NCBI RefSeq assembly: GCF_902506655.1
Contig: NZ_LR734817.1
Span: forward strand, 629,897-693,896
DNA from: Marinoscillum sp. 108
GTDB lineage: Bacteria > Bacteroidota > Bacteroidia > Cytophagales > Cyclobacteriaceae
DNA length: 64,000 nt
Direction: 5' to 3'
Shown: piece after piece, positions 42,389 through 50,517 of the stretch
Position numbering within the stretch: position 1 is the stretch's first letter
How the letters are laid out: each line of letters starts with the position of its first letter
Notes under the pieces: model-generated
Told to the model about the DNA's origin: nothing
What the model saw: only the letters and a program-made list of their open reading frames with translations
Databases searched by the model: none
Made by a program: the position numbers and the translations under genes

Positions 42389-43153
42389 ATGGACTTACAG
42401 TTTTCTGATTTAGACCCTCAAAAAAAAATATACTTCGCCAGTGATTTTCACCTGGGAGCTCCAGATAGGATATCCAGCATGGAACGGGAGAAGAAAATCG
42501 TGCGATGGCTCACTGAAGTGAGCTCACACGCCGCTGGTATCTTCCTGGCCGGAGACCTGTTTGACTTCTGGTTTGAGTACAAGCATGTAGTCCCCAAAGG
42601 GTATTTGAGGTTTCTGGGTAAACTCGCCGAAATCAAAGACAAGGGTATCCCAATCATCATTTTCACCGGTAATCATGACCTGTGGATGGCGGACTACCTT
42701 ACCCGGGAGCTGAACATTCCCATCATTCACCAACCTCAGTCTTTCCAGATCGGCCCTCATATCGTGCATATTGGCCATGGAGACGGTCTGGGGCCGGGTG
42801 ATAAGAAATTCAAATTTTTCAAGAAAATATTCACCAATGGCCTGGCTCAATGGGCCTTTAGATGGCTCCACCCCGACCTAGGCATCTGGCTTGCCAACAA
42901 ATGGTCTGACCACAGCAGAGATACCTGCTCCGATCCCCCTTTTAAGGGAGACGAGGAATGGCTGATCCAATATTGCAAGGAAATAGAAGCCAAGACTCAT
43001 CATGATTTTTACATTTTTGGACACAGACACCTGGCGATAGAAGCACCCATCGGTACCCATTCTACTTATTTCAACCTTGGGGAATGGATCAACGGTAGCA
43101 CCTACCTTGAGATGACCCAGGACAAAGCAACCTTAAAAACCTTTGAAAACTAA
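42389..43153 (+). CDS. UDP-2,3-diacylglucosamine diphosphatase, LpxH type
   Basis: The enzyme removes UMP from UDP-diacylglucosamine in lipid A synthesis. The 254 residues show the calcineurin-like metal motifs in order: SDFHLG (about 17-22), GDLFD (about 53), GNHD (about 92), HGDG and GHRH (about 211). The first motif begins so early that the ATG at 42389 is the only plausible start, even though it touches the ftsH terminator. The next gene overlaps its end by 11 bases. Confidence 0.88.
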   Translation: MDLQFSDLDPQKKIYFASDFHLGAPDRISSMEREKKIVRWLTEVSSHAAGIFLAGDLFDFWFEYKHVVPKGYLRFLGKLAEIKDKGIPIIIFTGNHDLWMADYLTRELNIPIIHQPQSFQIGPHIVHIGHGDGLGPGDKKFKFFKKIFTNGLAQWAFRWLHPDLGIWLANKWSDHSRDTCSDPPFKGDEEWLIQYCKEIEAKTHHDFYIFGHRHLAIEAPIGTHSTYFNLGEWINGSTYLEMTQDKATLKTFEN

Positions 43154-43940
43154 AGTCCTGATCTACACCTTATTATTACAGTTGAGCATGAGCTGTCTCG
43201 CTCAGGAGTGGACGCATGTCAAAACCATAAAGCTCAAAAATGAAATCACTGCACAGTCTGTAGATACGGACGGGAAGATATACCTCGGTACGATGGCCGG
43301 AGATATGCTTCGCTATGATCAGGATGGAAACGAGACTGAGCTCTACTCTGCTGTTGGTAATTTCCCTGTGACACTGATCAGCGCCTGGAACCGATTTAAG
43401 GTATTTCTTTTTTTTAAAAGTCCTCAACAATTCATTTTCTTGGACCGCTTCAGCACATCTCCCATCACCTATTCGCTTGCAGACTATCAGCGTCCCTTGG
43501 TAACCCTTTGTGCTCCCGGCATTGACAATAGCGTATGGGCACTGTCAGCAGACTACAATGAACTGAGAAAATACAACATTCAAAACTCCAATGTACTCCT
43601 ATCTAATCCCTTACAAATAAACCTGAGTAACGCTAGTTACATGCAAGCCTATCAAAATCTAGTGCTCATCAGCGATACTCAGCAGGGCCTTCATTTTTTC
43701 GATCAGTATGGAAATTTACAGTTCAGCCATCCCGAAAAAGGTGTCTCCTATTTTCAGGTCATCAATGACCAATTGGTCTTTTTGGCCGGAGCATGGATTA
43801 CTACAATTGATGTTTTTCGCCCGGGAAACATCACCAAAATAAAAGCCCCACTAGGGGGCTTTAATAATGTGCTGAAATGGGGGGATCGATATTACTTTAT
43901 CGGAAAAGATCAGGTGTTGATCTACCAACTTACGTTATGA
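43143..43940 (+). CDS. Unknown secreted protein, propeller-like
   Basis: I do not recognise a named family. The 265 residues start (TTG codon) with a hydrophobic signal peptide ending near SCLAQEW, so the product should be periplasmic or, through the Cys, a lipoprotein. The rest is rich in short beta-type segments spaced about 40 residues apart (KIYLGTMAGDMLRYDQDGN, LVLISDTQQGLHFFDQYGN), suggesting a beta-propeller. Only the TTG start gives a complete signal peptide; the start overlaps the preceding hydrolase by 11 bases, implying coupling. Its 3' end overlaps the convergent tolC-like gene by six bases. Confidence 0.7.
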   Translation: MKTKVLIYTLLLQLSMSCLAQEWTHVKTIKLKNEITAQSVDTDGKIYLGTMAGDMLRYDQDGNETELYSAVGNFPVTLISAWNRFKVFLFFKSPQQFIFLDRFSTSPITYSLADYQRPLVTLCAPGIDNSVWALSADYNELRKYNIQNSNVLLSNPLQINLSNASYMQAYQNLVLISDTQQGLHFFDQYGNLQFSHPEKGVSYFQVINDQLVFLAGAWITTIDVFRPGNITKIKAPLGGFNNVLKWGDRYYFIGKDQVLIYQLTL

Positions 43941-45284
43941 CCCTCTGTACAATTCCAAAATTTTCTTTCTAAAAACGATGCTGTACTTGGAATTAATGAG
44001 CTCCAGTTCGGCCCTATTCTTGTTATTCAGGCTTTCCAAATAGGTATAAAAATCAGTATTTCCCGTCTCAAACCGCTTTTTCATAAACTCGAAGGTCTGT
44101 GTGGTAGCCGCCAGGTTTTCCTTAGCAGAGATGTAGGTGTTCTGGGCCGAAACCAAATCCAGATAAGCAGTTTGTACCAGGTTGGTGATCGTGTTCATAG
44201 CCTGCGATACCCCCAATTCGGCATTGGCCATTCCCACTTTGGCAATCTGAATACTATTGCTGGTTTGGTATCTGGAAAAGATGGGGATGTTCAATGAAAA
44301 ATTCACATACTCAAATTCGTTAAACTCCATCTGTCTGGAAAAACTGGCATCCGGTTCAAAGTCGCCATTGGTGGGGTTTCGGGCTCCGTTAGATGAATAG
44401 TTAGATCCTATTCTTCCGAAAGCCGTAATCGTAGGGTACAATTGGGCTTTGGCAGACTTAAACTGATACCTCGACGCTTCGTAGGAGGAGCTTGCCGCTT
44501 TCAGTGCCGGGCTACTGCTCAGCGTTTCTTCCAACACTACCTCAAACGGATCTGCCTCGAGCAGGAGCTCGTCTTCCTGCACATCATAAGCCTGCACTTC
44601 TACCTCGCCATCATTGGGATTGAGCTGCATGGACTGAAACAGAGTAAGCAAATCTCTTCTCAGGGTATTTTCCAGATTGTTGAGCGTCAGTTTTTGATTG
44701 GCCAGCTGCCCCTGAAAATTGTATACTGACTCCAAATTACCCACACCCACAGATTCTCTTTTCTTCTCTCTCTCCAGTTGTGCTTCCAATAGCTCCACAC
44801 GCTCTCTGGCTATTTTAATGTTCTCTTTGTCCAAAATCACACTGAGGTAGTAAGCCAAAATATTACTTTCCACATTGATCTCTGTATTCTTAATGGTCTC
44901 CGATGCAGCGACCAGTTCATGTTTCCGCTGACTCAGTTGAAAATGGTTTGAAAAACCATTGAACAAGACCATGCTGGAAGAAATATTGGGAGCAGAACTA
45001 CTTGTGGTCTCAGATACCTGGCGAGCCGCATTAGGATCAAAGAAGTTACCGAAGAAATAGTCATAATTCACCCCGGCTGATATCGAAGGGAAAAAATTCA
45101 TGATGGATTGTAGCCGATTAGATTCAGCCATGAGCTGACTATTGCGCGCCTGCTTCAACTGAATATTTCTCTCCAGTGCGGTCTGGATGCAGTCATCCAA
45201 CGTGAGGACGGTCACCTCTTCTGTATCCTGTGCATGGGCCAGTACAGACATAGTAATCATCATGAAAATCAAAGTCTTCCTCAT
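43935..45284 (-). CDS. TolC-family outer membrane efflux protein
   Basis: The 449-residue protein starts with a signal peptide (cleavage near AHAQD) and shows the TolC repeats: LTLDDCIQTALERNIQLKQA in the N-terminal half and LVQTAYLDLVSAQNTYISAK in the second, with long coiled-coil helices. It would form the outer-membrane duct for the adaptor and ATPase encoded upstream. A terminator separates it from the ATPase gene, so it may have its own weak promoter or depend on read-through. Confidence 0.9.
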   Translation of the reverse strand: MRKTLIFMMITMSVLAHAQDTEEVTVLTLDDCIQTALERNIQLKQARNSQLMAESNRLQSIMNFFPSISAGVNYDYFFGNFFDPNAARQVSETTSSSAPNISSSMVLFNGFSNHFQLSQRKHELVAASETIKNTEINVESNILAYYLSVILDKENIKIARERVELLEAQLEREKKRESVGVGNLESVYNFQGQLANQKLTLNNLENTLRRDLLTLFQSMQLNPNDGEVEVQAYDVQEDELLLEADPFEVVLEETLSSSPALKAASSSYEASRYQFKSAKAQLYPTITAFGRIGSNYSSNGARNPTNGDFEPDASFSRQMEFNEFEYVNFSLNIPIFSRYQTSNSIQIAKVGMANAELGVSQAMNTITNLVQTAYLDLVSAQNTYISAKENLAATTQTFEFMKKRFETGNTDFYTYLESLNNKNRAELELINSKYSIVFRKKILELYRGS

Positions 45285-45302
45285 TTTCAGTTTATTTAGA
45301 TC

Positions 45303-45333
45303 AAAAAAAGGCCGTCCAAAGAGGATCGGCCTT
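45303..45333 (-). terminator. Terminator between the ABC ATPase and the tolC-like gene
   Basis: Minus strand: AAGGCCG, a 12-base loop, CGGCCTT, then seven T. It is 19 bases after the ATPase stop and 18 bases before the tolC-like ATG. Confidence 0.8.
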
Positions 45334-45351
45334 GAGCATACAAAAAGTGAA

Positions 45352-46065
45352 TTAAACTAAAGCGTTGTCTTTGGCATTCATGTTTTCTGAAACGATCTGT
45401 CCGTCAAACAAGTGAATAACCCTGTGTGCGTACTCAGCATCCAACGGAGAGTGTGTCACCATTACTACGGTGGTCCCGTTTTCATTCAGTTCGGTCAGTA
45501 GGTTCATTACCTCCTGTCCGTTGGCAGAATCCAGATTACCTGTTGGCTCATCCGCCAGAATCAGTTTAGGCTTGGCCACCACAGCTCGCGAAATGGCCAC
45601 ACGCTGCTGCTGACCACCAGATAACTGTTGTGGAAAGTGATTTCTACGGTGCATGATCTTCATCTGCTCCATCACTTCTTCCACCCGCTTCTTGCGCTCA
45701 GAAGATGAGTATTTCAGATAAATAAGGGGAAGCTCAATGTTTTCATAAACCGTCAACTCATCAATCAAATTGAAGCTCTGGAACACAAAGCCGATGTTGG
45801 CCTTTCTAAGCTCCGCTCTTTTTCGCTCAGAGTAGGTTGAGATTTCCTGATCTGTAAAATGAAACTCCCCTTCAGATGGGTTGTCCAATAAGCCCACAAT
45901 GTTGAGCAAAGTGGATTTACCACAACCAGACGGGCCCATTATGGCCACAAATTCACCTTTTTTGACCTCCAGGTTCACACCAGCCAGGGCTGTTGTTTCT
46001 ATTTCGTCTGTATAGTAGAACTTCTTCAGTCCCACAGTTTTGATTAACGCTTCAGAGTTTTCCAT
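45352..46065 (-). CDS. ABC transporter ATP-binding protein, LolD/MacB type
   Basis: The 237-residue nucleotide-binding protein is complete and looks active: Walker A GPSGCGKST, Q-loop VFQSFNL, signature LSGGQQQR, Walker B LILADEPTG and the H-loop VTHS. This subfamily pairs with FtsX-like permeases for lipoprotein release or drug/peptide efflux, but no permease gene is present next to it. It follows the adaptor gene by 36 bases. Confidence 0.93.
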   Translation of the reverse strand: MENSEALIKTVGLKKFYYTDEIETTALAGVNLEVKKGEFVAIMGPSGCGKSTLLNIVGLLDNPSEGEFHFTDQEISTYSERKRAELRKANIGFVFQSFNLIDELTVYENIELPLIYLKYSSSERKKRVEEVMEQMKIMHRRNHFPQQLSGGQQQRVAISRAVVAKPKLILADEPTGNLDSANGQEVMNLLTELNENGTTVVMVTHSPLDAEYAHRVIHLFDGQIVSENMNAKDNALV

Positions 46066-46101
46066 TGTCTAAAATTTTATTTTGTATGTCGATTAGGTTT
46101 A

Positions 46102-47352
46102 TTATTTAAATACTAGTTTGTCTTTGTCGTCGTAGCCTTCGTAAGAAGAGACTACTACTTTCTCGCCAGGTTGCAAGCCTTCTATGACTTCATAATATCT
46201 TGGGTTCTGTCTGCCCAGCCTGATTTGTCTTCTTACGGCCTCTGATTCATCAGCGGTCAGCACGAAAATCCAATTGCCTCCGGTGGTTTGATAGAAGCTT
46301 CCTCTTGGTATCTGTACTGCGGTAATATTTTCACTCAACTGCAACCTGATCTGCAGGGTCTGGCCTCTTCTGATACCCTGAGGGATGGTGTCAGTAAATA
46401 CCATATCCACAGAAAACAGACCATTAGCCACTTCAGGGTATACTTTCGAAATCTGCAGCGTATAAGAACCTCCCGCGAAATCAAAAGTACCTGAAAGACC
46501 CTGATAAATTCTGGCAATGTAGTGTTCGTCTATCGCTGCCCTTACTTTGAAGCCATTCAGGTCGTCGATCTGCCCAATGTTCTGTCCAGGAGAGATGGAT
46601 TCGCCCACTTCCGCATTCACAGTACTCAGGCTCCCTGATATAGGTGCTTTGAAGTACAGGTTATCCAGATTCTTCTTGATCATTTCCAGATTATCTCTGG
46701 TCCGATTGAGGGTAGATTCGGCCTGTGCTATCTGTAGTCGGGCATTCAGTGAATCAAACTTGGCTGACTCTATCTGAATAACCTTACTGTCAATCAGTCG
46801 ATCATAAGCCCGCTTCAAATTCAGATACTCTTGTTCAGAAATGATCTTTTCGTCATAGAGCTCCTGTCCTCTGACATACGCATCTTTAGCTTCATCGATC
46901 TGGTAATCAAGCTCTATAAGGTTGCGTTTCAGTTCAAACTGGTTCCTCTTCAGGCTCAACTTGGTGTTTTCCAGGCTGTTCATCAGGATAAATGCCTGAG
47001 TCTCTTCCCGCACGAAGTTTTGCAATAGGTCATTGTTTGAAAGCTTCAGAATAGTGTCACCTTTGTCCACCAATATCCCACCTTCGTAATATTTCTTCTC
47101 TACCACGCCACCTTCTATCGCATCCAGGCGAATCGTTTTGATGGGCATCACAGAGCCATCCACAGGAATAAACTCTCTGAATTCACCCTCCATCACAGTG
47201 GCAATGTTCACTTTCTCACGTTCCACATTCAGGCGGGAGCCGCCATCGGCAAAAATGAAACTGTATAAAATGAAGATGACGAACACACTGGCTCCACCCC
47301 AGGTAGCGATACGCTTTAACGTCCACTTTTTCTTTTGAATCTTTCGGTCCAT
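46102..47352 (-). CDS. MacA/HlyD-type periplasmic adaptor
   Basis: The 416 residues have a membrane anchor at about 18-36 (ASVFVIFILYSFIF), a lipoyl/biotinyl-like segment, a long coiled coil (about 110-235) and a beta-barrel part with APISGSLSTVNAEVGESI. Such adaptors link an inner-membrane ABC permease to TolC. It is the first gene of the minus-strand operon, with a 318-base regulatory region upstream. Confidence 0.9.
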   Translation of the reverse strand: MDRKIQKKKWTLKRIATWGGASVFVIFILYSFIFADGGSRLNVEREKVNIATVMEGEFREFIPVDGSVMPIKTIRLDAIEGGVVEKKYYEGGILVDKGDTILKLSNNDLLQNFVREETQAFILMNSLENTKLSLKRNQFELKRNLIELDYQIDEAKDAYVRGQELYDEKIISEQEYLNLKRAYDRLIDSKVIQIESAKFDSLNARLQIAQAESTLNRTRDNLEMIKKNLDNLYFKAPISGSLSTVNAEVGESISPGQNIGQIDDLNGFKVRAAIDEHYIARIYQGLSGTFDFAGGSYTLQISKVYPEVANGLFSVDMVFTDTIPQGIRRGQTLQIRLQLSENITAVQIPRGSFYQTTGGNWIFVLTADESEAVRRQIRLGRQNPRYYEVIEGLQPGEKVVVSSYEGYDDKDKLVFK

Positions 47353-47378
47353 ATTCTTTGTCTAGTCTGTCCCCCCTA

Positions 47379-47395
47379 TGCCAATTAAAGTGCCA
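47379..47395 (-). promoter_or_regulatory. Sigma-54-like promoter candidate before the MacA-like gene
   Basis: TGGCACTTTAATTGGCA has a perfect -24 element (TGGCAC). The -12 element reads TTGG, with GC one base later than the usual spacing, so the match is imperfect. It lies 27 bases before the ATG, and an NtrC-type activator is encoded nearby. Confidence 0.35.
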
Positions 47396-47499
47396 ATGAT
47401 TGTAAATTGCTGAAATATAACGAGTTAGGGGATTATGGGATTATGAAGCATCTGTGCGCTTGTACAAAATGGAACAGGAAACTGTCCGCAAGCGGGCAT

Positions 47500-47532
47500 A
47501 AAAAAAGGTTCAATCCGCTCCCGGACTGAACC
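47500..47532 (-). terminator. Terminator in the leader of the MacA-like operon
   Basis: Minus strand: an 11-pair stem (GGTTCAGTCCG with CGGATTGAACC, one G-U) with a four-base loop, then seven T. No gene on the minus strand ends here. The promoter at 47572-47601 lies about 40 bases upstream, and the MacA-like ATG about 150 bases downstream, so it can only end a short leader transcript. Confidence 0.8.
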
Positions 47533-47571
47533 TAAAGGTCAAAAACTCAAAATAAAAGAACTAATAGATAT

Positions 47572-47601
47572 CAAAAATAACCTTTTTTATGACAATTCAA
47601 A
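47572..47601 (-). promoter_or_regulatory. Promoter of the MacA-like operon leader
   Basis: Minus strand: TTTG (47598-47601), 18 bases, TATTTTTG (47572-47579), a full consensus match. One arm of the inverted repeat at 47588-47621 falls between the two boxes. Confidence 0.65.
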
Positions 47602-47621
47602 GTTTTAAACAAAGTGTCATA
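47588..47621 (+). promoter_or_regulatory. Inverted repeat, possible TetR operator
   Basis: TATGACA and TGTCATA, seven-base perfect arms 20 bases apart, cover the spacer and -33 box of the minus-strand promoter. A TetR-type repressor gene starts 49 bases away, so binding of that protein here would block this promoter. This is inferred from position. Confidence 0.5.
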
Positions 47622-47631
47622 GGAAAAGTTG

Positions 47632-47644
47632 ATAGTATTACTAT
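47632..47644 (+). promoter_or_regulatory. Short palindrome upstream of the tetR-like gene
   Basis: ATAGTA-T-TACTAT, a perfect 13-base palindrome, lies 26 bases before the regulator's start. It could be a second operator for autoregulation. The rest of the 47353-47670 gap shows no gene. Confidence 0.35.
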
Positions 47645-47670
47645 TATATTTATAAGTAAAAACACTTAGT

Positions 47671-48345
47671 ATGGTGGTATTACAATTGGTACTCAATAAA
47701 AATCTCTATTCAAAAGATCCCCAGTCTTCAGAATTGGGGCAACGGATTACCGAGCACAGTATAGAAATGATCCACCAACTGGGATTCGAAGGGTTCACCT
47801 TTAAAAAGCTTTCTGACAGGATAGATTGCACCGAAGCTTCCGTGTACAGATACTTTGAAAATAAGCACCGACTTTTAGTTTATCTCATCACCTGGTATTG
47901 GGCGTGGCTGGACTATCGGATCGAATATGAAACGCATAATCTGGAAGATCCAAAGACAAAACTCAGCCGTGCGCTACGGATCATTACCGAGAAAAAGATG
48001 AAAGATCCAGCCTTTCCTGATATCAATGAGGAAGCGCTGCATAAAATTGTGATTGCCGAGTCGCACAAAATATATCTTGCCAAGCAGGTGGATGAGGATA
48101 ATAAAGACGGTTTTTTCAGAGGATACAAGTCTCTATGTAAAAAGATCGCTGAGTTTATCACAGAAATAAATCCGTCTTACCCGTACCCCAGTACCATTGT
48201 AAGCACGGCAATGATGGTGGCCAATCAGCAAATATTCTTTGCGGAACACCTGCCTTCACTCACTGAGCTTAGTAAAGAGGACGATCCATATATGGCCAAT
48301 TACGAATTTCTGAAATCAATGATCTTTCAAACTATTGAAGCATGA
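47671..48345 (+). CDS. TetR/AcrR-family transcriptional regulator
   Basis: The 224 residues have the N-terminal helix-turn-helix at about 25-70: ITEHSIEMIHQLGFEGFTFK, then the recognition part DCTEASVYRYFENKHRLLVY. The C-terminal ligand domain is not specific. It is the first gene of the plus-strand export operon, overlapping the ABC gene by four bases (ATGA), and is transcribed away from the second export operon, so it could control both. Confidence 0.93.
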   Translation: MVVLQLVLNKNLYSKDPQSSELGQRITEHSIEMIHQLGFEGFTFKKLSDRIDCTEASVYRYFENKHRLLVYLITWYWAWLDYRIEYETHNLEDPKTKLSRALRIITEKKMKDPAFPDINEEALHKIVIAESHKIYLAKQVDEDNKDGFFRGYKSLCKKIAEFITEINPSYPYPSTIVSTAMMVANQQIFFAEHLPSLTELSKEDDPYMANYEFLKSMIFQTIEA

Positions 48346-50516
48346 ATAATCATCAGATCATCAAAGTAATCCAGGAGTGTGCAGGTTACTTAAATCTAGA
48401 AGTGTCAAGTGATGTTGTTCAATCTCTGGAGAGGAACTTCAGGGAGTATGATAACCTCGATCTCATTGAGTTCATTCGGGATACGGTGGAGTCGGGAAAT
48501 GATTGCGGCATTATTTTCCTGGAGAAGCACCTCAAAGAATCCCTTTTTCTGAAATCCATGAGTAGCCACAGTGCTCCGGTCATGGTATTTGCCAAAGACG
48601 ATGAGCTGGCTCCGGTCCTCATCACTCGAAAAGGAAAAAAATACCTCTTCACAAAAATACGGGAAGAGGGAGTGGAAAAGTGGGAAGGGGATGATCTGAC
48701 AGCACTGGACATGGCCTGTACAGAAAAACTTGAAGTCATTTTTCTGGCCATTTTTGATCATCAAAGTTTGGTGAGCTCAGACAAGGATTATCTGGATAAG
48801 ACCCCGGTCTCTGCTGTCTACCGACTATACAAGCTACTCGCCGCTGAACGTCAGGATATCCTGTATGTCTACATCTATGCCGCTCTCATAGGACTACTGG
48901 GATTAAGTCTGCCTCTTGGTATACAAGCCGCAATAGAACTGATCAGCGGGGGCGTGCTCTTTAGTTCAGTCTATGTGCTCATAGCATTCATCATCCTGGG
49001 TGTCATTGCCACGGGGGTGCTGCAGGTATTTCAAATCACCATTGTGGAATACCTGCAAAGAAGGGTATTTACCAAAGCAGCTTTTGAGTTTGCATTCAGA
49101 GTGCCTCGAATACAGATGGAGTCTGTGCTAAATCTCCACATGCCTGAATTGATGAACAGGTTCTTTGATGTGATCACTCTTCAAAAAGGTCTACCAAAGC
49201 TGCTAATCGATCTATCCACTGGTATCATTCAAATCATATTCGGACTGATCTTGCTGTCATTTTACCATCCCTTTTTTGTGTTTTTTGGTCTGGGGCTTTT
49301 GGGCACTCTATTCAGTATCTTCTATCTCACAGGTCCACAGGGACTGAAATCAAGCATTGTAGAATCTAAGTATAAATACAAAGTCGTCTATTGGCTGGAA
49401 GAAATGGCTCGCACCTTATATTCTTTCAAGCTGTCAGGTAACACTAACCTTCCGATCAAAAACACCGATTTGAATGTAAACAGCTACCTCAAACATCGGA
49501 GTGCTCATTTCAAAGTACTGATCAAACAATACTCCTTCATTCTACTCTTTAAAGTGGTAGTGACAGGCGGCCTACTGATCATAGGAACTATCCTCGTCAT
49601 CAATCGGGAGATCACTTTAGGTCAATTCGTAGCTTCAGAGGTGATCATCATCCTGATCATCAATTCGGTAGAGAAAATCATCATGTATATGGATGTGGTC
49701 TACGACATGCTCACGGCTGTTGATAAAATTGCCCAGGTAACAGACTTACCTCTGGAGCCTTCAGGGGGAATTGACATTCCCGCGAGCCAACTCAATGAAA
49801 AAGGGCTTTCGGTAGAAATAAAAAACCTTCAATATACCTACCCAGACAGAGATCATCCTTCGATCTCAGACATCAATCTCAGTATAGCTCCAGGCGAAAA
49901 AATTTGTATCTCGGGAGGGGGCAACTCTGGCAAAACCACCCTCACCAATGTGATCGCCGGCATACACACCAAATACGAAGGAGTGATCACCTACAACCGT
50001 TATAATCTGAAGGATCTTGACAGAACCCATCTGAGAGATCAGATTGGTAAAAATGTATCTCAGGAAGACATCTTTGAAGGAACCATACTTGATAATATCC
50101 TGGTAGGTAAGCCCTTTTCTAATATGAGTATGGCCATGGAAGCTATGGACAAAGTTGGGCTCATGGACCAAATCCATGAATGGCCGGAAGGATTCAACAC
50201 CCCTATTCGAAGTGCCGGGAAAGGGTTTAGTAGTTCTTTTATCAACAAACTGATACTGGCCCGCTGTCTGGCCAAGCAGCCCTCCCTTCTCATCCTCAAC
50301 GACTTCTTCAATAGCGCACAAAAACATGAACGACTCAAACTAATAGAAATACTCACCAATCCGGAAATACAGCGAACACTCATAGTGGTATCAAACGATC
50401 CCCTCATTATGGCCGCAATGGACAGGGTGATCTATATGGATGCAGGTAAAATCATCGCTGATGACACCTTTGAAAACGTCTTGAAAAACGAAAATATTCT
50501 TAAAAATATCTACTGA
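48342..50516 (+). CDS. Type-I-secretion-like ABC protein with degenerate ATPase domain
   Basis: The 724 residues comprise a soluble N-terminal domain (1 to about 165, in the place of the C39-like domain of HlyB/LapB, no catalytic triad recognised), a membrane domain (about 170-460, five or six spans) and a nucleotide-binding domain (about 485-715). Walker A is intact (GGGNSGKTT, 525-533) and so is the Q-loop (Gln574). The signature LSGGQ is replaced by FSSSF (629-633); Walker B LILDE by LILND (Asn653, Asp654); the D-loop is altered; and the H-loop His is Asn685. Hydrolysis looks unlikely in a homodimer. It is tightly coupled to tetR-like, hlyD-like and tolC-like genes. Confidence 0.88.
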   Translation: MNNHQIIKVIQECAGYLNLEVSSDVVQSLERNFREYDNLDLIEFIRDTVESGNDCGIIFLEKHLKESLFLKSMSSHSAPVMVFAKDDELAPVLITRKGKKYLFTKIREEGVEKWEGDDLTALDMACTEKLEVIFLAIFDHQSLVSSDKDYLDKTPVSAVYRLYKLLAAERQDILYVYIYAALIGLLGLSLPLGIQAAIELISGGVLFSSVYVLIAFIILGVIATGVLQVFQITIVEYLQRRVFTKAAFEFAFRVPRIQMESVLNLHMPELMNRFFDVITLQKGLPKLLIDLSTGIIQIIFGLILLSFYHPFFVFFGLGLLGTLFSIFYLTGPQGLKSSIVESKYKYKVVYWLEEMARTLYSFKLSGNTNLPIKNTDLNVNSYLKHRSAHFKVLIKQYSFILLFKVVVTGGLLIIGTILVINREITLGQFVASEVIIILIINSVEKIIMYMDVVYDMLTAVDKIAQVTDLPLEPSGGIDIPASQLNEKGLSVEIKNLQYTYPDRDHPSISDINLSIAPGEKICISGGGNSGKTTLTNVIAGIHTKYEGVITYNRYNLKDLDRTHLRDQIGKNVSQEDIFEGTILDNILVGKPFSNMSMAMEAMDKVGLMDQIHEWPEGFNTPIRSAGKGFSSSFINKLILARCLAKQPSLLILNDFFNSAQKHERLKLIEILTNPEIQRTLIVVSNDPLIMAAMDRVIYMDAGKIIADDTFENVLKNENILKNIY

Positions 50517-50517
50517 G

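Noticed and set aside
47411..47450. Direct repeat of ATAATCCC in the efflux leader.
   Set aside because: Two short AT-rich units only; no evidence that it is a functional repeat.
49866..50407. Open frames opposite the ABC gene.
   Set aside because: Antisense shadows, no recognisable features.
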